From Candidatus Methanofastidiosum methylothiophilum (lineage in GTDB: Archaea; Methanobacteriota_B; Thermococci; Methanofastidiosales; Methanofastidiosaceae), in the NCBI GenBank assembly GCA_001587575.1, contig LNJC01000017.1:1-32919 (forward strand): DNA of 32,919 bases. The letters are read 5' to 3'. A model generated the notes under the pieces. The model was given only the letters and a program-made list of their open reading frames with translations, had not been told where the DNA came from and searched no databases. This document shows positions 16,569 through 25,444 of this stretch, piece by piece. Within the stretch, counting starts at the first letter, position 1. Every line of letters starts with the position of its first letter. Position numbers and translations under genes: made by a program.

Positions 16569-16594
16569 GTTAAATTTAAAAAAGAAGGGATAAA

Positions 16595-16816
16595 ATGATA
16601 GCATTTATACTCTGTGTTGTACAACCTGGAACTGAAGAAGATGTTATTGAAAAAATTTCTAACATGAAAAACGTCATTGAAGTTCATGAACTATATGGCG
16701 AATATGATATGATTGTGAAAGTCAATGTAAAAGAATTAGGCGAACTTGATATTCTCACCAGCTCTATTAGACGAGTCCCTGGTGTACAAATGTCTTCCAC
16801 AATGATCAAAAAATGA
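16595..16816 (+). CDS. Stand-alone Lrp/AsnC ligand-binding (RAM) domain protein
   Basis: 73 residues covering just the RAM domain of Lrp/AsnC proteins: AFILCVVQPGTEEDVIEKI, VIEVHELYGEYDMIVKVNV and IRRVPGVQMSSTMI. There is no DNA-binding helix-turn-helix. Such single-domain proteins form the usual beta-alpha-beta-beta-alpha-beta dimers and octamers, bind amino acids and may modulate full-length Lrp proteins or enzymes. AAGGGAT lies 4 bases before the ATG. Its last codons overlap the start of trm56 in an ATGA arrangement, so the two are translationally coupled. Confidence 0.88.
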   Translation: MIAFILCVVQPGTEEDVIEKISNMKNVIEVHELYGEYDMIVKVNVKELGELDILTSSIRRVPGVQMSSTMIKK

Positions 16817-17349
16817 GCATCACAGTTCTTCGAATTGGTCATAGGCCAGAACGCGATCATAGAATCACAACTCATGCCGCCTTAGTTTCTAGAGCTTTTG
16901 GCGCTGATTCAATTTCGATCTGGGAAAAAGATGAAAAAATAAAGAAAAGTATAGATAGCGTTTGCAAAAGATGGGGTGGCAACTTTTCTGTTTACTTTGA
17001 AACTTATAAACAAACTTTCAAAAAATTTGAAGGTGTTTCTGTCCACTTAACTATGTATGGAACACCCTTTGAAGATAAAATTGAAGAAATTAAAGATTTA
17101 GTTTTCAAACAAAATAAAAATCTAATGGTAGTTATAGGTGCGGAAAAAGTTCCAAAGGATATCTACGAGCTTTCTAGTTACAATCTTTCTGTTACTAATC
17201 AACCTCATTCTGAAATATCTGCACTTGCACTTTTTTTAGATAGACTTTTTGAGGGAAAAGAGATTAAAAAAGAATTTAAAAATGCAAAATTAAAAATAGT
17301 TCCTTGTGAAAAAGGTAAAAATATTATCACTGAGGAACCTGTGAAGTAG
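16813..17349 (+). CDS. trm56: tRNA (cytidine-56-2'-O)-methyltransferase aTrm56
   Basis: 178 residues, the normal length. The SPOUT-class archaeal enzyme 2'-O-methylates C56 in the T-loop of tRNAs. Family motifs are clear: LRIGHRPERDHRITTHAALVSRAFGA at the N-terminus, VHLTMYG in the middle, and MVVIGAEKVP with YNLSVTNQPHSEISALALFLDRLF forming the knotted SAM site. The start overlaps the RAM gene by 4 bp. The last 23 bp overlap the convergent gene at 17327-17908. Confidence 0.93.
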   Translation: MSITVLRIGHRPERDHRITTHAALVSRAFGADSISIWEKDEKIKKSIDSVCKRWGGNFSVYFETYKQTFKKFEGVSVHLTMYGTPFEDKIEEIKDLVFKQNKNLMVVIGAEKVPKDIYELSSYNLSVTNQPHSEISALALFLDRLFEGKEIKKEFKNAKLKIVPCEKGKNIITEEPVK

Positions 17350-17908
17350 CAGTGTCTTGCCACATTCTTTGTTCGTATTTCCACACGCCGTTTTCCTTTT
17401 TATAGAATTCAACGAAAGATCTTGTTTCAGACCCTTGTCTATTCCTTGCAATGATTACTCCTCGAGCTTCTGCATTGTCACCTTGAATTGTAATCTGGCT
17501 TATATTTACAATAGTAATATTTGTTCCATCAAATTCGGCTTTATTCAGTAGGTTAGAAATATCCTCCAATTTAATGTTATATCGGTCTTTTGAGTTCTGC
17601 GATACTAGATCATAGTACGCATCAATATTTCTAGTATTATAATATTCAATGTGAAGTCTAACTGCTTCTTCAACTTTTTTTTCGTCACTTTCTTGTGTTA
17701 AGTAAAATCCAGCTATGCCTGCAATTATTACCACTAGCGCAACTGCCCCAATAATTGCCATCTTCTTTGTATCTTTTAAGAAAGATTTGTCTATCTTACT
17801 CGTACTAACTTTTTTTTCTGTTTTTGCAGAAATAGATTTCTTAGCAGTAGCTTTAGTAGTTTTTGCTACCTTTTTCTCAGTAACATCCTTCTTTTTCTTA
17901 GTAGCTAT
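17327..17908 (-). CDS. Lys-rich, single-TM protein with NTF2-like extracytoplasmic domain; probable ATA start
   Basis: From the first in-frame ATG (17761) the protein is 144 residues: one TM helix (IGAVALVVIIAGIAGFYL) and a domain KKVEEAVRLHIEYYNTRNIDAYYDLVS with WKYEQRMWQD near the end, which looks like an NTF2/SnoaL-type cone fold (DUF4878-like). The frame stays open upstream for 49 more codons encoding a Lys/Thr-rich tail (ATKKKKDVTEKKVAKTTKA). That tail begins right after GGTGAT-AAA at codon ATA (17906-17908), where an ATG would be expected. A TATA-like ttttaaac lies about 35 bp before the ATA. This suggests a 193-residue protein with a basic cytoplasmic tail and either a rare ATA start or a mutated start. 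The function is unknown. Confidence 0.6.
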   Translation of the reverse strand: MATKKKKDVTEKKVAKTTKATAKKSISAKTEKKVSTSKIDKSFLKDTKKMAIIGAVALVVIIAGIAGFYLTQESDEKKVEEAVRLHIEYYNTRNIDAYYDLVSQNSKDRYNIKLEDISNLLNKAEFDGTNITIVNISQITIQGDNAEARGVIIARNRQGSETRSFVEFYKKENGVWKYEQRMWQDTATSQVPQ

Positions 17909-17971
17909 TTTATCACCCTGAAGTGAGAAAATTAAGTAAGTTTAAAAGACTTTTGTCAATTTTTTGTAAAT

Positions 17972-18832
17972 TCAACGCATTTTTGAGTCAATAAAAGTTT
18001 GTATTTGATTTGATTCTCTTTCTCTAAAGCATACTGGCTCTTTGTTATCTTTGTATGGTTCAATATTTTCTTCAAATGTATTTTTGTCATTAATATAAAA
18101 GATACCAAGAGGAAGTTTTTCAGTTTCGATAGATCTTTTAAATGCTTCAATTCTGTTATAGGGGTCATGTTTATCTTCTAGATAATAAGTATTCTTTTTG
18201 AACCATTCAAAGTTATTTATCTTATTAAAAGACGGGCACGGCTGGAATATATCTACTATTGCATATCCCTTATGATTTATTGCTTTCTTTAATATTTCTT
18301 TAGTCTGTTCAATATCGCCAACAAATGCACGAGCTACAAAGGAAGCATTTAGAGATATAGCAACGGCAATCGGATTGAAAGGTTCAAGTATAACGCCATC
18401 AACTTGTAAAGTAGTCTTAACCCCTAACATAGTAGTTGGCGAGGCCTGCCCTTTTGTTAGTCCGTAGACCATGTTATTGTGAATTATATTTGTAATATTT
18501 GGATTTCTCCTTATCGCATGAAGGATGTGGTTTCCACCTTCTCCATACATATCTCCATCTCCTCCTTCAGCAATCACTGTAAGATTTGGATTAACGGCCT
18601 TTACTGCAGTTGCTATAGGTATAGCTCTACCATGCAAAGTATGAAAAGTATTATTTTTAAAATAATGGGGCGTTTTAGCCGATTGGCCAATTCCTGAAAT
18701 AACTGCAAGATTTTCAGGTTTTATTTGAAGTTCTGCAAATGTTTCTTTAAGAACTCTAAGTAATGTAAAATTTCCACATCCGGGGCACCACGAAATTTCA
18801 ACATTCGGCAAATCAAAATCCTTAGCTTCCAT
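17972..18832 (-). CDS. 2-oxoacid:ferredoxin oxidoreductase, beta subunit (TPP-binding)
   Basis: 286 residues, the catalytic TPP subunit of a two-subunit 2-oxoacid:ferredoxin oxidoreductase. Visible: WCPGCGN (Cys16 and Cys19 of the 4Fe-4S site), [27 protein letters not shown] and the TPP/Mg motif [12 protein letters not shown], then [16 protein letters not shown]. Further cysteines occur at FQPCPSF and EPVCFRE. It oxidatively decarboxylates a 2-oxoacid and reduces ferredoxin, or runs in the CoA-carboxylating direction. The start is 1 bp after the stop of the alpha subunit gene. No separate delta ferredoxin subunit is present. Confidence 0.9.
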   Translation of the reverse strand: MEAKDFDLPNVEISWCPGCGNFTLLRVLKETFAELQIKPENLAVISGIGQSAKTPHYFKNNTFHTLHGRAIPIATAVKAVNPNLTVIAEGGDGDMYGEGGNHILHAIRRNPNITNIIHNNMVYGLTKGQASPTTMLGVKTTLQVDGVILEPFNPIAVAISLNASFVARAFVGDIEQTKEILKKAINHKGYAIVDIFQPCPSFNKINNFEWFKKNTYYLEDKHDPYNRIEAFKRSIETEKLPLGIFYINDKNTFEENIEPYKDNKEPVCFRERESNQIQTFIDSKMR

Positions 18833-18833
18833 A

Positions 18834-20537
18834 TTATTCCTCCAATACTTCTTTTATCTTAGATACAACTTCTTCAACAGAAAAAGGTCTGCCATTGTAT
18901 TTTAAGATCTTATACTTAATATCAAAACCTGTTTCTCTTTTTATAAGATTTGAAAATTGTCCAGAAGCATTATTCTCTATTGCAATGACTTTTTGTGAGT
19001 TAATTAAATATCCCATCATCTCTCTAGGCAACGGATAAACTTGTTTGAAGTACAAGAATCCCAATCTAGGTTCTTTCAATTGTTTTAAAGCTTCTTCTAC
19101 AATATTCCTCGTTGAACCCCACCCTATTAAAAGAAATTTATAAGCCTTGGCTCCGAGTAATTCTGGGTAAATCACTTCATTTTTAAGTTGATTTAGTTTT
19201 TCGTTTAGTCTTTTCTCCACCATCTTTTTTCTTAAGATAGCATTTTCAGTTGTATGGCCCGTTTCATCGTGCTCATTTCCAGTCTGTATTATTAATCCTT
19301 CTCCAAATCCCGGTATTCCCCTAGGGGAAATTCCAGTCTTAGAAAACTGATATCTTTGATAATCTTTTTCAGTTTTTATTACATATCTTTTTATCGGGTA
19401 TTTATTATGATCTAAGGAAGGAATATTATATTTACAGTCTAATAGATATTGATCTGTAAGTATAAATACAGGTATCTGGAACTTATCTGCCATAGAAAAT
19501 GCATATTTTGATAGGTAAAAACAATCTTCTATACTACCGGGGGACAATATTAACCGTGCGAAATCGCCGTGGCCGGAATATAAAGAGAGTTCAAGATCTC
19601 CTTGTTCAGTCCTTGTTGGAAGTCCAGTAGCAGGACCAGGCCTTTGTCCGATATGGATAACAACCGGAGTTTCTGCCATGCCTGCTAGACTAACTCCTTC
19701 TTCCATTAGGGCAAATCCTCCACCTGAAGTTGTAGTCATACCTCTGCCACCAGCATACCAGGATCCTATTGCCATGTTAATTGCGCTTATTTCATCTTCA
19801 GATTGTTCCGCAATAATACCAAATTCTTTGGAATATTTGGACATAAAAGAGAGAACGCCTGTTGCAGGTGACATTGGGTAACCAGAGATAAAGTTGCACC
19901 CCCCTGCCAAAGCTCCAAGTGCAACTGCATCTTTACCTGACATTAATATATCTTTACCCAAATCTCTGGATAGTTCATCACTTTTCTTTGCTTTTATATT
20001 AACTCCGGATTCAATTATCTTATTTGCCAATTCGTACCCTTGACTTATAGCCTCAAGATTCTTTTTTAATATCTCTTCTCCTTTTTTATCAAAGTATTTT
20101 AAGATAAAATTTCTTAAATCATATTCTGAAACATTAAGCAATCTACAAATAACTCCCGCAGTTACGGTATTGGCATAGATTCCACTTCCTATTTTTTTAG
20201 CAGTTTTTGATAGTGGAAGATCTATAACATTTTGGACCTCACCTATTACTTCTTTATCCCCAAAAATTAAGGTAGAATCTGATATCCTATCCTTCAAATG
20301 GCTAATAGATTTATTGCTTAAAGCAAATAATAAATCAATTCTATCAACATAAGCTCTAACGGGTTTTGGGGATATTCTTATTTCTGTAGAATTTATTCCT
20401 CCTCTCACCCTGGACATGTATTCTCTTGCAGAGAATACATTATACCTTGATATTTTTAGTATTTTAGTTAAAATATCTTCAATAGTTTCTATACCTTGTC
20501 CTGCTTCACCACAAAGAACAATAGAGAAATCTTCCAT
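18834..20537 (-). CDS. 2-oxoacid:ferredoxin oxidoreductase, fused gamma-alpha subunit
   Basis: 567 residues. The N-terminal 190 residues are the gamma-type domain ([29 protein letters not shown]). The remainder is the alpha subunit, with the YPMSPATG motif (the YPITPST-type signature), [16 protein letters not shown] and [20 protein letters not shown]. This fused architecture is that of KorA-like subunits in Sulfolobus and many archaea. The substrate could be 2-oxoglutarate, pyruvate or others and cannot be fixed by eye. The ATG at 20537 follows GAGGTAA. With the beta gene it forms a two-gene operon. Confidence 0.9.
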   Translation of the reverse strand: MEDFSIVLCGEAGQGIETIEDILTKILKISRYNVFSAREYMSRVRGGINSTEIRISPKPVRAYVDRIDLLFALSNKSISHLKDRISDSTLIFGDKEVIGEVQNVIDLPLSKTAKKIGSGIYANTVTAGVICRLLNVSEYDLRNFILKYFDKKGEEILKKNLEAISQGYELANKIIESGVNIKAKKSDELSRDLGKDILMSGKDAVALGALAGGCNFISGYPMSPATGVLSFMSKYSKEFGIIAEQSEDEISAINMAIGSWYAGGRGMTTTSGGGFALMEEGVSLAGMAETPVVIHIGQRPGPATGLPTRTEQGDLELSLYSGHGDFARLILSPGSIEDCFYLSKYAFSMADKFQIPVFILTDQYLLDCKYNIPSLDHNKYPIKRYVIKTEKDYQRYQFSKTGISPRGIPGFGEGLIIQTGNEHDETGHTTENAILRKKMVEKRLNEKLNQLKNEVIYPELLGAKAYKFLLIGWGSTRNIVEEALKQLKEPRLGFLYFKQVYPLPREMMGYLINSQKVIAIENNASGQFSNLIKRETGFDIKYKILKYNGRPFSVEEVVSKIKEVLEE

Positions 20538-20603
20538 ACAATTACCTCAATTTTATTGGAATATATACAAAGTTATTTTTAGTATCTAACTTACATACTT
20601 TTG

Positions 20604-20615
20604 AATATTTATAAG
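20604..20615 (-). promoter_or_regulatory. TATA box of the oxidoreductase operon
   Basis: Minus-strand cttataaatatt gives a predicted transcript start near 20585 and a leader of about 50 bases with GAGGTAA before the ATG. A second weaker TATA-like tttgtatatatt is nearer, at about 20561-20572. Confidence 0.45.
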
Positions 20616-20640
20616 TTTTCTTGGATTTTAGTAATATGCC

Positions 20641-21198
20641 TTAATCATGGTACTTATTCAAATAAATAATTCTATCAATGCCTAATCTTTCAGGTCTTTC
20701 TTTCTCTACTTCCTTCTGACTTTCAGTCATAAGTGGATTCATCTCAGAAGAGTGTTTTCCCACTATGACAAGTGTAATAACATTCATCTCTTCTGGTATT
20801 CCCAAAATCTCTCTAGTTTTTTTAGGACTATATCCTGCTATAGGATGTGCTACTAATCCCATTTCAGTTGCCCTAAGAATAATAAAGGCAGTTGCCATTC
20901 CCGTATCAAATAAGTAATACTCCCTATCTCTTATCAGGCAATCATTTTCTTTCTTAGAAAATACAACTATTATCATTGATGCAGCCTTTGCCCATTCATT
21001 ACCAGTTGAAAGAGCGGAATGCATATTTTTTAGAACTTCTGGGTCTGTTACAAAAATGTATCTCCAAGGTTGATTGTTAAAACAAGAAGGGGATAATCTT
21101 GCGCTTTCTGCTAATGAATTAATAATTCCTGGAGTTATCTCTACGTATTCTAGGGATCTATATGCCCGTCTTTTGTATATAGCTTCCTTAACTTCCAT
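20641..21198 (-). CDS. Nitroreductase-family FMN oxidoreductase
   Basis: 185 residues. Flavin-binding motifs of the small nitroreductases are present: KRRAYRSLEYVEITPG (YKRRSxR-type phosphate contact), SARLSPSCFNNQPWRYIFV, YYLFDTGMATAFIILRATEMGLVAHPIAGY and the closing ERLGIDRIIYLNK. It is a soluble NAD(P)H- or F420-type flavin reductase with unknown substrate. A strong GGAGGT lies 4 bases before the ATG. It is monocistronic, between the oxidoreductase operon and acetolactate decarboxylase, all on the minus strand. Confidence 0.88.
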   Translation of the reverse strand: MEVKEAIYKRRAYRSLEYVEITPGIINSLAESARLSPSCFNNQPWRYIFVTDPEVLKNMHSALSTGNEWAKAASMIIVVFSKKENDCLIRDREYYLFDTGMATAFIILRATEMGLVAHPIAGYSPKKTREILGIPEEMNVITLVIVGKHSSEMNPLMTESQKEVEKERPERLGIDRIIYLNKYHD

Positions 21199-21297
21199 AA
21201 TACCTCCTATTTATATTTAATAGTTATATTTTATTTTTAAGTTATCTGTATTTAAATTATAATAAAAACATAATTTTGGAGAAAATTTAAAAAGAGG

Positions 21298-22127
21298 TCA
21301 CTTTCCTTTTTCTACAATACTAATGTCTTGACCTCTAACCTTATTAGAATTTAATTTGTAGAACTCTTCACTATCTGGAGGCATCATAAAAAATTGATAG
21401 GTATAGTCTATATGTACTTTTTGATTCTGAATCCTTAAATCAAGAACATGCCCCCCAGCCTTGTTATCCTCTGTCAAAAAATGAAAATGATACCCGGGCA
21501 CATTCATATCTCCTACGTATTCAGGTATTCTAAATCCTACTAGAGTTCCACTAATATTATTAAATTCAAAAATACTCTGATCTTCTATAGCTTTAACTAG
21601 GGGGATGTAAGGCTTTTTTTGTATTGGCACACTTCTAGTTTTAATATAGTCAAACTTACCTTCAATAATTATGAGATAAAAAATATTTTTTGTATGAATG
21701 CTCTCATCAATGTATTCTGTGTATTGCTTGTAGTCAAGAGGCCCGTTTATTTCGATTGTTTTATCAGTTTCAAAAAATGAAACTACGGCAAAGGGCGTTT
21801 TCTGATTATTCTCAATTGGGTATGCAAATCCATCTGACTTTATTTGATAGAATTTGCCATTTACTTGTATCATTTCCCCATCTAACGCATTAACAGTGCC
21901 AAGTCCATAGTTTCCGTACTTACTAAGTTCTTGGAAAGTCATATTTCCATCATAAATTCCTTCCATTAGAGCTTCAATTGTCGAATATTGGAATAAAATG
22001 TCTTTATTTTCTAAAACACTTCTTTATTTTCTAAAACACTATTATATTCTTGATTAACACAACATAAAGTTAAGACTATAAAAATAAATAACAAGATTAA
22101 TATTAATTTAAATTTTTTATTTCCCAT
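21298..22127 (-). pseudogene. Alpha-acetolactate decarboxylase, lipoprotein form, frameshifted by a 20-bp tandem duplication
   Basis: The enzyme domain (21298-21966, MEGIYDGNMTFQELSKYGNYGLGTVNALDGE onward) matches acetolactate decarboxylase, including the zinc-binding GYHFHFLTEDNKAGGHVLD. It converts acetolactate to acetoin. The true start is the ATG at 22127, after GAGG with 5-base spacing, which encodes a signal peptide and lipobox (LILILLFIFIVLTLCCVNQ). That frame ends at a stop created where tctttattttctaaaacact (plus strand) is exactly doubled at 22001-22040. With one copy removed the frame runs on as NSVLENKDILFQYSTIEALMEGIYDG, giving a normal 269-residue lipoprotein. As it stands, only an N-terminally shortened form from ATG 21966 could be made. 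It may be a pseudogene, a reversible slippage switch or an assembly error. Confidence 0.85.
22001..22040. repeat. Perfect 2 x 20-bp tandem duplication inside the acetolactate decarboxylase gene
   Basis: 22001-22020 and 22021-22040 are identical (tctttattttctaaaacact). Twenty is not a multiple of three, so the second copy shifts the frame between the lipoprotein signal and the enzyme domain. Confidence 0.95.
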
Positions 22128-22150
22128 AATGCCTCAAAATAAAAAATTAA

Positions 22151-22942
22151 TTATAATATTTTTGAGATAAAAGCTTGAGTTCTTGGATTTTGAGGATTTT
22201 CGAAGAGCTCTTTTGGTTCATTCTCTTCGACTATATACCCTTCATCCATGAAAATAACTCTATCTGCGACTTCTTTTGCAAATCCCATTTCATGAGTTAC
22301 AACTATCATCGTCATTCCCATCTTTGCAAGTTCTTTCATAGTTTCAAGGACGCCCTTGACAAGTTCTGGATCTAAAGCAGATGTTACTTCGTCAAATAGC
22401 ATAACATCAGGATTCATAGCAAGAGCCCTTGCTATAGCAACTCTTTGTTGTTGTCCTCCTGAAAGTTCATGTGGATATGAATTATATTTGTCTCCAAGTC
22501 CTACTTTTTTAAGTAATTCCATTGCTTCCTGTTTTGCAGTATCTATAGAAACCTTCTTCACTTTAATTGGCGAAAGAGTCACATTATCAATTACCCTCAT
22601 ATGGGGAAACAGATTAAACTGTTGGAATACCATACCTACTTTTGTTCTGAGTTTGTGTATATCCATGTCTTGTGAGTAAATATTTGTTCCCTCTAGAATA
22701 ATTTCTCCTTCGTCTATTTTCTCTAATCTGTTAATACATCGAATCAAAGTACTTTTACCAGAACCAGAAGGTCCAAGAACAACTAATACTTCCCCTTTTT
22801 TAATTTCAAGATTAATATCTTTTAAAACGACTAAGTCTCCAAAAGATTTTTTGACATGAGTCATTTTGATCATGACATTTCCATTCGAGGTGTTTTCCAA
22901 TTTTTTTGATTTCTGTCTTTTAACAAGATTATTTTTAATCAT
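22151..22942 (-). CDS. Polar amino acid ABC transporter, ATP-binding protein (GlnQ/HisP type)
   Basis: 263 residues. Walker [10 protein letters not shown] (from about 57), Q-loop [11 protein letters not shown], signature LSGGQQQR, Walker [14 protein letters not shown] and H-loop VVTHEM are all intact, with the FQQFNLFPH motif typical of the PAAT family. Residues 1-23 are a basic extension not usual in GlnQ, so the internal ATG at 22873 ([12 protein letters not shown]) is an alternative start. The ATG at 22942 is supported by GGTGG 7 bases upstream and overlaps the permease end by 8 bp. It is the last gene of the operon. Confidence 0.92.
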   Translation of the reverse strand: MIKNNLVKRQKSKKLENTSNGNVMIKMTHVKKSFGDLVVLKDINLEIKKGEVLVVLGPSGSGKSTLIRCINRLEKIDEGEIILEGTNIYSQDMDIHKLRTKVGMVFQQFNLFPHMRVIDNVTLSPIKVKKVSIDTAKQEAMELLKKVGLGDKYNSYPHELSGGQQQRVAIARALAMNPDVMLFDEVTSALDPELVKGVLETMKELAKMGMTMIVVTHEMGFAKEVADRVIFMDEGYIVEENEPKELFENPQNPRTQAFISKIL

Positions 22943-23609
22943 GGATTTCCCACCTCTTTTCAATATAATTAACTGCTCTTGAGAGGGGTATAGTTATGCA
23001 TAGATATATTAATCCAACACCTAAGAGAGGAGTCCAAGCATCATAAGTTCTAGAGTATACTATCATTCCTCTTCTTAAAAGTTCAGAAATCGCAATTACT
23101 GATACTAGTGATGAATCTTTTAATAAAGCAATAAATTCATTCCCTAAAGCAGGGAGGATATTCCTAGTTGCTTGGGGCAAAATAACATACCTCATAGTTT
23201 GCATATAGTTTAGTCCAAGAGACATTGAAGCTTCAGTTTGTCCCTTTTTAATTGATTTAATTCCAGCTTTGAAAATTTCTGCAATATACGCTCCACTGTT
23301 AATTGACAAAGCGAGAATACCTGAAGTAAATTGATTTAGGTTTAAACCTAAGGAAGGCAAACCATAGTATACAATCATTATTTGGACCAAAAGTGGTGTT
23401 CCTCTAATGACTTCAACGTATAGAGTAGAGGGGATGTGAAAAATCTTGTAACGAGAGATTCTTGCCATACCCATAAATAATCCAATTAATGTTCCTATGG
23501 CTACAGAAAAAGCAGTCAATTGTATAGTTATTGACGCCCCTCTTAGTAATTCTGGGAGTATTCTCACGAATAAATCAAATTGAAATCCTAGTCCTACCAC
23601 TTTGGTCAC
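22935..23609 (-). CDS. Polar amino acid ABC transporter, permease (HisM/GlnP type)
   Basis: 224 residues with about five TM helices. It shows the PAAT permease start ([30 protein letters not shown]) and the EAA loop [43 protein letters not shown], which docks to the ATPase. A single permease suggests a homodimer. The start is GTG at 23609 or GTG at 23600; the latter has GGTG 6 bases upstream. It lies between the binding protein and the ATPase genes. Confidence 0.92.
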   Translation of the reverse strand: MTKVVGLGFQFDLFVRILPELLRGASITIQLTAFSVAIGTLIGLFMGMARISRYKIFHIPSTLYVEVIRGTPLLVQIMIVYYGLPSLGLNLNQFTSGILALSINSGAYIAEIFKAGIKSIKKGQTEASMSLGLNYMQTMRYVILPQATRNILPALGNEFIALLKDSSLVSVIAISELLRRGMIVYSRTYDAWTPLLGVGLIYLCITIPLSRAVNYIEKRWEIHD

Positions 23610-23620
23610 CTTTTGTTTTT

Positions 23621-24409
23621 TTATTTATCTGGATTCCAGTTTACTATATATTCATCATAGATTTGGTCGTAAGTTCCATTTTCTTTTAATTTTTTCAATG
23701 CTGCATTTATCCTTTGAAGTAGTAATTCATTGTCTTTTGGAACTGCTATACCATAATCTTCTTCTGTAAGTTTTGTCTGAACGATTTTATAGCTTCCAGG
23801 TTCACTGTCTACAATTGGCTTTGATACAGGGTAATCATTTATTACTGCATCGACGTTTCCATTTTTCATATCTAAGAAAGCTGTTGGTGCATGAGCGTAT
23901 CTTTTAATATATTTTTCTTCTATTCCTAGATCGTCAGTTACATAAAAGTCGCTTGTAGTTCCTAGTTGTACTGCAACGATTTTTCCTTTAAGTTCATCTA
24001 CAGTTGTAATAGTGCTTCCTACAGGAACAGCTAAACACAATTCTGATTTAAAGTAAGAGTCTGAGAAATTAATTGATTTCTTTCTTTCTTCTGTTATTGT
24101 CATTGCTGACATTGCAATATCAAACTTTCCTGCATTTAAGGAAGCAATGATAGATGCAAAGTCTGTATCTACAAATTTAGCTTTTAATCCTAGTTCCTTG
24201 GCAATGGCTTCACCCAAAGCAATGTCGAAACCGTAGAAACTGTCATCAGCTTTTCTTATTTCAAATGGGGGAAAGAAAGCTTCAGTACCAATAGTTAGAT
24301 ATCCATCTTCGACTAGTTTTCTAGTCTTTGGTCCCGTAGCACATCCACTCGATGCAACTAAGGCTAATATCAATAGTAATACAACGCTTATTTGTCCTAT
24401 TCTTTTCAT
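23621..24409 (-). CDS. Amino acid ABC transporter substrate-binding lipoprotein (SBP family 3)
   Basis: 262 residues. Signal peptide and lipobox VASSGC (Cys23), then the periplasmic-type amino acid-binding domain: GYLTIGTEAFFPPFEIRKADDSFYGFDIALGEAIAKELG, FDIAMSAMTITEERKKSINFSDSYF and LKGKIVAVQLGTTSDFY. The ligand is probably a polar amino acid. It is anchored on the outer face of the membrane to serve the permease and ATPase encoded downstream. GGAGGT lies 7 bases before the ATG. Confidence 0.93.
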   Translation of the reverse strand: MKRIGQISVVLLLILALVASSGCATGPKTRKLVEDGYLTIGTEAFFPPFEIRKADDSFYGFDIALGEAIAKELGLKAKFVDTDFASIIASLNAGKFDIAMSAMTITEERKKSINFSDSYFKSELCLAVPVGSTITTVDELKGKIVAVQLGTTSDFYVTDDLGIEEKYIKRYAHAPTAFLDMKNGNVDAVINDYPVSKPIVDSEPGSYKIVQTKLTEEDYGIAVPKDNELLLQRINAALKKLKENGTYDQIYDEYIVNWNPDK

Positions 24410-24429
24410 TCTTAATACCTCCGTTTTCG

Positions 24430-24447
24430 TACTCCCATGTGGAAGTA
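24430..24447. promoter_or_regulatory. Imperfect palindrome upstream of the amino acid transporter operon
   Basis: tactcccatgtggaagta forms a 7-bp stem with one wobble pair and a 4-base loop. It sits 20-37 bp before the start codon, between the predicted promoter region (TATA-like catttatt about 24470-24480 on the minus strand) and the ribosome-binding site. It could be an operator or leader hairpin. Confidence 0.3.
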
Positions 24448-24574
24448 TGTTAATACGTAATTTTAATCACTAATAAATGTTTCCCTTTACCTAATATTAT
24501 TAGTCACAATAATACGAAATTCGTTAATTACCTAAATAAGAATAAAATAGAAATTAAACTAAAATAAAAAGGAG

Positions 24575-25189
24575 TTAAATCTTATTTCCACAGTTAACAC
24601 AAAATGAAGTATCTTTCTTATTTTGATGTCCACATTGATTACAGAATTTAGTATTAGAAACGGATTCAGAATTGTGTGTACTTTGATTAGATCCTATTGG
24701 AACGCCAGTTGTTGTAACATTTTGTTGTTGATTAACAGAAACATTGATCTTGCTTTTATCCTTGTCAGGAGAAATTGCACCGCCGATTATGCATAGAATC
24801 GCACCAACCCAGCCCAAATAAAATCCAATTGCTAGAAATCCAAATATCAGAGCACCGGCATAAAGAAAACCTGCTATTGTTAGGACTATCATTCCTCCAG
24901 GCCCTGCTATAGACCCTCCAGATTTTTTGAGTATCGCTAGCAAACCCCCAATAGTAAGTAAGAGAAATCCAGCAACAATTAATGCCAAGATCATAGCAGC
25001 CATACCATAAGATGGATTTATCTGAAGTAAAAAATTCTGCATTGTTGAATTATCTGTGAAATTCATTAGCACCGCGTATGTAATCTCAAAAGTTGAATAG
25101 ACGCCATCAATAAAATAAAACAATGGCAAAAAAGCAGCTACAATAAGGATAATTCCGCCCAATAAACTAATAATACGACCCTTATCCAT
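24575..25189 (-). CDS. Four-TM protein with C-terminal zinc ribbon
   Basis: 204 residues. About four hydrophobic helices (about 7-28, 62-86, 98-120 and 123-142) are followed by a polar, Gln/Asn/Ser-rich linker and a zinc ribbon with CNQCG and CVNCG at the extreme C-terminus. This membrane-plus-zinc-ribbon architecture is widespread in archaea and of unknown function. It stands alone, about 165 bp from the transporter operon promoter and 34 bp from the next gene upstream. Confidence 0.72.
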   Translation of the reverse strand: MDKGRIISLLGGIILIVAAFLPLFYFIDGVYSTFEITYAVLMNFTDNSTMQNFLLQINPSYGMAAMILALIVAGFLLLTIGGLLAILKKSGGSIAGPGGMIVLTIAGFLYAGALIFGFLAIGFYLGWVGAILCIIGGAISPDKDKSKINVSVNQQQNVTTTGVPIGSNQSTHNSESVSNTKFCNQCGHQNKKDTSFCVNCGNKI

Positions 25190-25223
25190 GCATATAATTT
25201 TCGCTTTAATTTTATATACTTTT

Positions 25224-25418
25224 CTATTTATCCCTTTTTTTACCCATTATTTTTAGTAATAATTTAAATTTCTCGAGGAGGATTGGTTCATCTTTGAACA
25301 TTGAAGCTAAATCTTCAAAATCATCGATAGCAACTACCCTCTCGGGAGAAAAATTTTTATCAACAACATTCAATTTTTTTATCCTATTAATACGAGTTTC
25401 TGAAGACTTATCAATCAT
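25224..25418 (-). CDS. Small uncharacterised protein downstream of CDF transporter
   Basis: 64 residues: MIDKSSETRINRIKKLNVV, a middle FSPERVVAIDDFEDLASMF and a basic end LLLKIMGKKRDK. No family is recognised; it is charged and probably helical, without membrane segments. Support for being real: a good GAGGAT ribosome-binding site 5 bases before the ATG and a 26-bp gap after the CDF transporter gene in the same orientation, suggesting one transcript. It could be a regulator or partner of that transporter, which is inference only. Confidence 0.6.
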   Translation of the reverse strand: MIDKSSETRINRIKKLNVVDKNFSPERVVAIDDFEDLASMFKDEPILLEKFKLLLKIMGKKRDK

Positions 25419-25444
25419 TTAATATCCTCTAAAATCAATTAGAT

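Noticed and set aside
22001-22040. Start of a CRISPR-like or satellite repeat array
   Set aside because: There are only two adjacent copies with no spacers, and they lie in a coding region; a simple tandem duplication explains them.
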